DNA from: Parachlamydia acanthamoebae
GTDB lineage: Bacteria; Chlamydiota; Chlamydiia; Chlamydiales; Parachlamydiaceae
Assembly (NCBI RefSeq): GCF_000875975.1
Contig: NZ_BAWW01000001.1
Location: 1 to 34,968 of the forward strand
Direction of reading: 5' to 3'
Length of the DNA: 34,968 nt
Shown piece after piece: positions 29,911 through 34,968 of the stretch. The notes below the pieces were generated by a model. It was not told where the DNA came from. It worked only from the letters and a program-made list of their open reading frames with translations, and did not search any database. Numbering within the stretch: the first letter of the stretch is position 1; each line of letters begins with the position of its first letter. The translations under genes were made by a program, and so were the position numbers.

Positions 29911-31131
29911 ATGAAGAAAATTATAGCAATTTTATACAGCACATTTTTGCTACTTAGTCATTCAACTGCTATATATGGACGAGAACCTTACCATGCGACA
30001 ATTACGGTTAACAATGTAAATGCTTCGGTTAGTGCCCCCAATTTGGTCGATTTGAAAAGAGAATTAAAAACGACGAGCCTCGAATCTCTTCTCCCCATTT
30101 ATACGCCTACCTCACCTGTGTCTTTAGACATTAATTTGCGCGGTCTAATTGCCTTTACATCATTTGCTGCAAATTCGACAACCCTTGTCGTAAATATTCC
30201 TAATGCAGGTATTACAACAACTTTTGATGGAGGGACAAGGGATCAAAGCTTAACTCTATTTAAAGAATTTATTAAGGAAGGTAGCGCAGTTCCGAGATTA
30301 TTAAGAGCTTATGCGAGATATTCTCCGATAGATCCGATTGCTGGTAATCCAAATAGTCTTATGGCACAGATGGCGCAATCCGATTATCTTGTTGGTCATT
30401 TGTCACCTTTGAGTGGCTGTGACTGTTGCTGGAGCGCTCAGCCCATTGTTCATCAATTCCAAACAGGCACATTTGCTAGTCGTGCTTTTTCTAAGGGATT
30501 TGACACAACAACAGTCACTCTTCCCTTGCGGTATTCATACTCGAAGGATCATCACTGGGCCTTAATTGTTGATGTCCCATTTACATATAATCGAAATGGG
30601 GGCGCATCTTCCGTATTTGGCTCGTTAGGTATAGGAATAAGAGTCCCGATATTCAGTAACTGGTCGATAACCCCAACGATTAGGGGAGGTGCAGGTGGAT
30701 CTCTGGATTTGTGCACTTCAGGAAGTTTTGTTTCGACTGGGCTTGTGAGTGTTTATAATTGCAAATTATTTAAGCACGTTCTGTCTTTAACAAATTATGT
30801 GGGCTATTTTGCTTCTACCAATCTCTGGTTGACGGGTGTGAATTTTAATTATCATTTACACAATACTATCTTTAAGAATGGGTTGTCATGTACTTCATGT
30901 AAGGGATTTACAATTTGTAACAGGCCAATTAATTTCAAAGTCTCTGTGGAAGATACTTACTTTGCTGGCGATCGTCTTTTTATTCGACATTACGACGAAG
31001 TATCAATTGCGTTGATCACCCATTGCGTGAATCCTTATATCGATTATGATTGCTTATCTATTGGAATTGCCTATCAGTTTGGTCAAGAAAGCTATAAAAG
31101 CTATGCTTTAAATTTTGCTTATCAATTTTAG
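29911..31131 (+). CDS. Cys-rich outer-membrane beta-barrel protein
   Basis: 406 residues with a signal peptide (about 1-23), a Ser/Thr-rich first half, and a second half of alternating strands typical of a barrel. It ends YALNFAYQF with the terminal Phe required for outer-membrane insertion by Bam. It carries many cysteines (CDCC near 170 and CTSC near 329 among them), as in chlamydial envelope proteins that are cross-linked by disulfides. Chlamydiae that live in amoebae have several such barrels (for example Pom proteins in Protochlamydia); I cannot assign this one to a named group. It would act as a porin or surface protein. Confidence 0.82.
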   Translation: MKKIIAILYSTFLLLSHSTAIYGREPYHATITVNNVNASVSAPNLVDLKRELKTTSLESLLPIYTPTSPVSLDINLRGLIAFTSFAANSTTLVVNIPNAGITTTFDGGTRDQSLTLFKEFIKEGSAVPRLLRAYARYSPIDPIAGNPNSLMAQMAQSDYLVGHLSPLSGCDCCWSAQPIVHQFQTGTFASRAFSKGFDTTTVTLPLRYSYSKDHHWALIVDVPFTYNRNGGASSVFGSLGIGIRVPIFSNWSITPTIRGGAGGSLDLCTSGSFVSTGLVSVYNCKLFKHVLSLTNYVGYFASTNLWLTGVNFNYHLHNTIFKNGLSCTSCKGFTICNRPINFKVSVEDTYFAGDRLFIRHYDEVSIALITHCVNPYIDYDCLSIGIAYQFGQESYKSYALNFAYQF

Positions 31132-31188
31132 AAGCGACCTGAATTGTTCCTGTCGAAATACTCAAGATAAAGAAATTTTAGATGTCGA

Positions 31189-31791
31189 TTAAATCGTTCC
31201 GAAATAACGGTCGCCAAAATCTCCTAAACCAGGAATGATACGTTTTTGTTCATCAAGACCTTCATCGACTTGTGCGACAATTAAATTGACTTCGGAGCAT
31301 TCCTTTTGGAAATGTGTAATGCCCTCTGGTGAGGCTATAAAAGAAATTAAAGTGATTTGTTTCTCTAAAGCACCAGCTTCTTTTAACACTTTCACCGCCA
31401 GTGAGGCACTTCCTCCTGTCGCAATCATTGGATCCAATAACAAGATGGGATTATTTTGAGTAAATGTGGGCAATTTGTTGTAATAAAGTTCTGGTATGGC
31501 TGTTTTCTCATCTCGACGAATACCAATAAAACCAACGCTTGCTTTCGAATAGAAGCGCATAAATGGGGATAAAAGCGCTAAGCCAGAACGTAAAATAGGA
31601 ACTAAAACCATCTCATGCTTAAAATGCACGCCGTAGGTGCGAGCTAATGGTGTATCAACAAACATTGGAGCTTTTGGAAACAAAGCATCACTTTCGACTG
31701 CTAGGACGATGCCAAGCTGGTCTGTTGCCTGCCGATATTGTTCGATAGAAGTATTGCGATTACGCAATATGGTAATGAGCGTTTTTTTCAT
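31189..31791 (-). CDS. upp: Uracil phosphoribosyltransferase
   Basis: About 200 residues. It converts uracil and PRPP to UMP in pyrimidine salvage. It shows the PRPP-binding loop LLLDPMIATGGSA, VPILRSGLALL in the middle and the terminal GLGDFGDRYFGT, all typical. A GTG at 31815 would add eight residues, but the ATG at 31791 (MKKTLITIL) has a GAG-type site upstream and matches the usual length, so I prefer it. It is a single gene with its own upstream gap. It is one of the few clear metabolic genes in the window. Confidence 0.94.
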   Translation of the reverse strand: MKKTLITILRNRNTSIEQYRQATDQLGIVLAVESDALFPKAPMFVDTPLARTYGVHFKHEMVLVPILRSGLALLSPFMRFYSKASVGFIGIRRDEKTAIPELYYNKLPTFTQNNPILLLDPMIATGGSASLAVKVLKEAGALEKQITLISFIASPEGITHFQKECSEVNLIVAQVDEGLDEQKRIIPGLGDFGDRYFGTI

Positions 31792-32317
31792 GTCTATCTC
31801 GTTATTTTTATGCACCTATTCTCAACTATATCTATTCTACCTATTTTTTGCTGAGCATGATTTCAAAAATTTTCTCAGGTTTTTTGTAGTGATTTTGAGG
31901 TAGAACTGATTACCGAAGAGGGCGAGAACTACTTTTTGTTCCATTTTTTCTTTTCCAGACTATAGCCCGTCATTCACAATAAAATAACAAAAGATACGGA
32001 TCAATAATGAGAGAGACAATCAAACAAATCTGTTCCAAGTCTTTTCTTACAGGGAGAGTCGCAATTATCCATCGATCAATAAAACGATTTTTATTCTTAG
32101 AAAAAAAAGAGATTTAAAAGTCTAACCGGAGAAAAATAAAGTGTGCTGGGTTGATTCTACGATGTAGAATATCCCATCAGTAAGCGAGAAATTTGCTTTC
32201 TTCAACAAAGAACCAATACAAAACAAAATGCATTAATATTGCTTCTGATTCTTTTTATAGTAAAGAACCTAACTAATGCAAAACGGCTATCTATATCGGA
32301 AAGCTTTCCATATTAAT
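31792..32317. other. Intergenic region, no clear gene
   Basis: About 525 AT-rich bases. A 36-codon ORF at 32007 (+) has only a poor ribosome binding site and an unrecognised basic product. No convincing terminator, repeat or RNA gene is seen. The right part may include decayed sequence from the neighbouring acetyltransferase remnant. Confidence 0.5.
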
Positions 32318-32745
32318 TCACAGAGGAATGCTTTTTAAGACAAATTTTTTGACAATAATCTTCGACGCCTCAGGCTTTAAATCGACTTTTGAATCTGAAG
32401 TTAATTTATTTTTCATGAAAATTTTTTCATCCGCTTTTTTTTGATCAGAGGCAGTAAAATTCTCACCGTCGTAAATTCCTTTTGCATGCGAATTATGTGC
32501 ATCGACATTCAGTGTGGCAAATTTTAGGTTGGGATATAATTCCATCTGCTTTTTAGCAGCATGAATGAGCTGTTGCGCTATCCTCATGTGAGGCATGGAA
32601 GCTTTTCTTGAAAGTTCCCAAAAATGAATCAGTTGCAGGCCTTCATATTCAGCTAAAAAACCCATAAAATTCCGACAATTTCATTTTCTTTATTGCGTGC
32701 GACAAGAATTAATAATAATTTTAGAGGAAAACTTTTGACTTTCTT
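32318..32745 (-). pseudogene. Broken GNAT acetyltransferase
   Basis: The 3' frame (ATG 32665 to 32318) encodes EGLQLIHFWELSRKASMPHMRIAQQLIHAAKKQM, the end of the GNAT fold with its acetyl-CoA-binding helix, then NLKFATLNVDAHN and IYDGENF. The 5' frame, open from about 32745, encodes LVARNKENEIVGILWVF, a beta strand of the same fold. One added base in the A6 run at 32655-32660 joins them. The N-terminal third is missing and the acetyl-CoA loop (R/Q-x-x-G-x-A) is poor, so this is a dead gene. The former substrate is unknown. Confidence 0.75.
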
Positions 32746-32759
32746 CTATTTAATTGGAT

Positions 32760-34889
32760 TTAGCTTCGGAAATATTCTATAAAAGCTGCATTTTCTTCGG
32801 GATTAATGCCTGGGTGGAGACGGATTGTAGTTGAGTCTTCAACCTCATTGACTGAAATAATTAAAGCATTTGGATGGTATAAGCCAAAAGTCGCACGTGT
32901 TTGTAATTTGATTCCCTTCGAGATCATTTTTTTGTAGAACCTGCCGAGTACTTTTATACTACGGGCTTTATGATTTAAGCCCGAGACTTTGACATCGATG
33001 AAACAGGCATCCATGTTATGTGTCGCGGTATTAATTCTAATGCGCTGTTTAGGATTAATCGGATTACTCGGTCTGAATTTTTCTGGTACATGATCCAATA
33101 TTTCTCGAGTGTTTTTAAAAATAAGTTCTCGATATTGCGCAAGAGGTGTCGTTGCGTATTGATTTGCTAAACAAAACCATTGATGGCTTAAAATATCTGT
33201 TTGATGGACTTTTTGTGTGGAAAGTGAATTAAAAGATTCCCATTTTTCTGAACCATCATTAACTGTATAAAAAGGAGCACCGAAATAGCCGTCCATGCCA
33301 AGCATGTCAAATTTTTGGCCGCTCCTGAAAAAAACAAAATTTAATCGACCATTCTCAATTTCTTTTTCAAATTCTTTCAAGATCCCATGAACATTCTCAG
33401 AATCATATTTATCGATCGTACAATCAATAGCGATGGTTAGCTGAGAAGCTGCTTTCCCATTATCAATGAGTGCATGTATATCCTTAGCAATATCTCGACG
33501 TTCATAAGCGACAAAATCTGAGTCTATTTCAATATTGGGATTAAATTGCCCAAAATATAAGTCTACAGGAGGGCAAGAATCATCCTCCAAGACTTTTTCG
33601 AATTGATTTTCATATCCAACAAATGCTGCTTGTTCAAAGTAAAACCCTTTACTATATGCACAATGGGGTTTAGGGTTAATGCGTCGAATGGCTTCATTAA
33701 TCCCCGCACATATATTTACGGAAGTTTTTCCAAGCCCTGCATTCACATATTGATGGAGATTTTCAGGAATAGTTGGACGGAGGGCTTCTTTAAAGATTTC
33801 ACTGAAGGCATCGGTTTGATAGGGACGGAAAATTTCGAGAAGCGTGGCTAGTTCAGCGTGAATTAGTTCTATTTGCTGGGCAAATTCGTTAAAGTTATCT
33901 AGATGAAGTTCAGCAGTTGCTAAGGATTCTCGAATCTTAAATAAAGAAGTCTGGATGATTTGACTGTAAACAGGGTTATTATGTAATTCTTCCCATTGGG
34001 CATCTTCTATCTGATTAAATAAACCTGTGAGCAAATCCATCGTTGCTTTACCCATGATGAACTTGTGAGGTTGAAAAGCTATTTCATCTTTTCGTAGGTT
34101 GAAATTCTCGATAGAAATCCCCATTTGTGGCTCTTGAGCAGGGGGAGAGGAGCCAAAAAGAGCTGAAAATCTTTGATAAAATGCAGCTTCAGTAAAAGTT
34201 TTAATTTTGGGATAAAAGCGTACCGATGGAGAGGCATTCTTAGGATTTACTGCGTAATGGACATTTTTATGCTGATCTAAAATATTCTGCATTTCTCTAC
34301 GTAAGCTTACGGCTCCCATGCCTATTCCTGTCGAAATAATAAAATCAGCGAGGCTGTGATGAACCTTAAATACGCGAGATCCTTTAATTTTAGAAAATAA
34401 GGGGAGAACTTTTATACCGGAAATATTTTCAGTTTGAATCCGGCATATACAAGTCGAATTTTTTTTAACAAATTTGATTAATTTAGACCTTTGTCTTGTT
34501 AATTCAGGTTTTTGTAAGATTAAACTATCGACAGCTTGTGTGATTGCTGCATTAAGTTCGGATTTAAAAGCGCCAAATTCTTTTTTAAATAATGCTTCTT
34601 TTTGTTTGTTTCCTGCGGTTTCAATATTTTGACCTAATGTCGATGTTAGATCAAAAAGAAAGGGATGAGAAAGGGGCGATTTTAAAGCTTTTTTACCTTC
34701 CGTTCTAAAATGTTGGGCTAATTCAGTCAAAATTGAATCTGAACCGGGGTGTTGTTTTTCAATCACACAAAATTTTAAGGGGAGTAAATGCTGAAATTCA
34801 ACTGTATCGGTTAAAATTAAAGGGCTATCGGACCGATATGCTAGTTTATGATTTGCACTTTCCCCAAAATGGATTAGAGATATGATCAA
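32760..34889 (-). CDS. Large unidentified protein, 5' end cut by a repeat
   Basis: An open frame of 709 codons whose only available starts are a TTG inside the 92-bp repeat and a Met near residue 190; no ribosome binding site precedes the TTG. The repeat begins at 34877, so the real 5' end was probably removed or displaced by it. The C-terminal half (SVNICAGINEAIRR, then LTIAIDCTIDKY, FVFFRSGQKFDMLGMDGYFG, then a small mixed alpha/beta end) vaguely recalls PLP-dependent aminotransferase folds, with the Lys in SGQK as a conceivable PLP site. That is only a guess. It otherwise looks like a lineage-specific cytosolic protein. Confidence 0.6.
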   Translation of the reverse strand: MIISLIHFGESANHKLAYRSDSPLILTDTVEFQHLLPLKFCVIEKQHPGSDSILTELAQHFRTEGKKALKSPLSHPFLFDLTSTLGQNIETAGNKQKEALFKKEFGAFKSELNAAITQAVDSLILQKPELTRQRSKLIKFVKKNSTCICRIQTENISGIKVLPLFSKIKGSRVFKVHHSLADFIISTGIGMGAVSLRREMQNILDQHKNVHYAVNPKNASPSVRFYPKIKTFTEAAFYQRFSALFGSSPPAQEPQMGISIENFNLRKDEIAFQPHKFIMGKATMDLLTGLFNQIEDAQWEELHNNPVYSQIIQTSLFKIRESLATAELHLDNFNEFAQQIELIHAELATLLEIFRPYQTDAFSEIFKEALRPTIPENLHQYVNAGLGKTSVNICAGINEAIRRINPKPHCAYSKGFYFEQAAFVGYENQFEKVLEDDSCPPVDLYFGQFNPNIEIDSDFVAYERRDIAKDIHALIDNGKAASQLTIAIDCTIDKYDSENVHGILKEFEKEIENGRLNFVFFRSGQKFDMLGMDGYFGAPFYTVNDGSEKWESFNSLSTQKVHQTDILSHQWFCLANQYATTPLAQYRELIFKNTREILDHVPEKFRPSNPINPKQRIRINTATHNMDACFIDVKVSGLNHKARSIKVLGRFYKKMISKGIKLQTRATFGLYHPNALIISVNEVEDSTTIRLHPGINPEENAAFIEYFRS

Positions 34890-34968
34890 AAGTTGTGTAT
34901 GAGGTGAAAAAAAGAGAGCGCATCCTTAAAATGTTTTTTACGACAAAAACTAAATGGGAGTGCGCTCA
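34877..34968. mobile_element. End of an insertion-like element, 92-bp repeat copy 2
   Basis: Identical by eye to 18105-18196 up to the last base of the window. It starts inside the coding region of the 709-aa gene and carries the same leader hairpin and GGGAG ribosome binding site, so a copy of the element probably continues past the window edge on the plus strand. Confidence 0.7.

Noticed and set aside
1-34968. CRISPR array
   Set aside because: No regularly spaced short repeats found; the repeats present are the att pair, the chimeric block, the insertion-like end and the gene-fragment duplicate.

Overview
The window looks like part of the chromosome of an amoeba-associated chlamydia (Parachlamydiaceae-like, for example the Protochlamydia/Parachlamydia/Neochlamydia group). 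This is an inference from the AT-rich sequence, a Cys-rich outer-membrane barrel, large lineage-type proteins with no obvious family, and a tRNA gene without an encoded CCA end. No rRNA or housekeeping marker fixes the taxon.

Left flank (1-1715): a terminator, a mostly empty 550-bp stretch, an HSL-family esterase gene with its own terminator, then the promoter of a tRNA(CAU) gene (1716-1789).

Integrated element (1743-14927): the last 47 bases of the tRNA gene plus 6 downstream bases are repeated as an identical 53-bp copy at 14875-14927. These are attL and attR of a 13.1-kb element. Its tyrosine integrase starts just inside attL. It is followed by a possibly frameshifted pair of ORFs, an AlpA/Xis-like HTH protein, a P4/D5-type helicase, and a pair of small genes of a type often seen in phages and plasmids. 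The right half holds cargo: an XRE regulator with C-protein-like operators, a 539-aa membrane protein, a ribbon-helix-helix regulator, and a divergent, tightly overlapping four-gene membrane operon headed by a DUF2167 protein. No capsid, portal or tail gene is recognisable, so the element resembles a phage-satellite or mobilised island.

Decayed zone (14928-21919): a second, broken integrase lies 183 bp beyond attR, the same distance as the first integrase from attL. This suggests two tandem integrations at one tRNA with the outer one decayed. Then come a broken APH-type kinase, a gene interrupted at a G9 tract, a 157-bp chimeric repeat in two copies, the end of an insertion-like element (92 bp, repeated at the right edge of the window), a 623-aa candidate membrane or effector protein, and a degenerate duplicate of the following hydrolase/CapA junction.

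Right flank (21920-34968): an intact hydrolase-CapA pair; a minus-strand redox operon (peroxiredoxin, DsbA-like protein, aldo/keto reductase, small ORF, DUF202 protein); an exported sulfatase followed by an exported formylglycine-generating enzyme, its expected maturase; a Cys-rich outer-membrane barrel; upp; a broken acetyltransferase; and a 709-aa protein whose 5' end is cut by the second copy of the 92-bp repeat.

A recurring theme is reading frames broken by one base at homopolymers (A6 near 3945, G9 at 17008, A8 at 21345, A6 at 32655). From one sequence I cannot tell contingency switching, real decay and assembly error apart.
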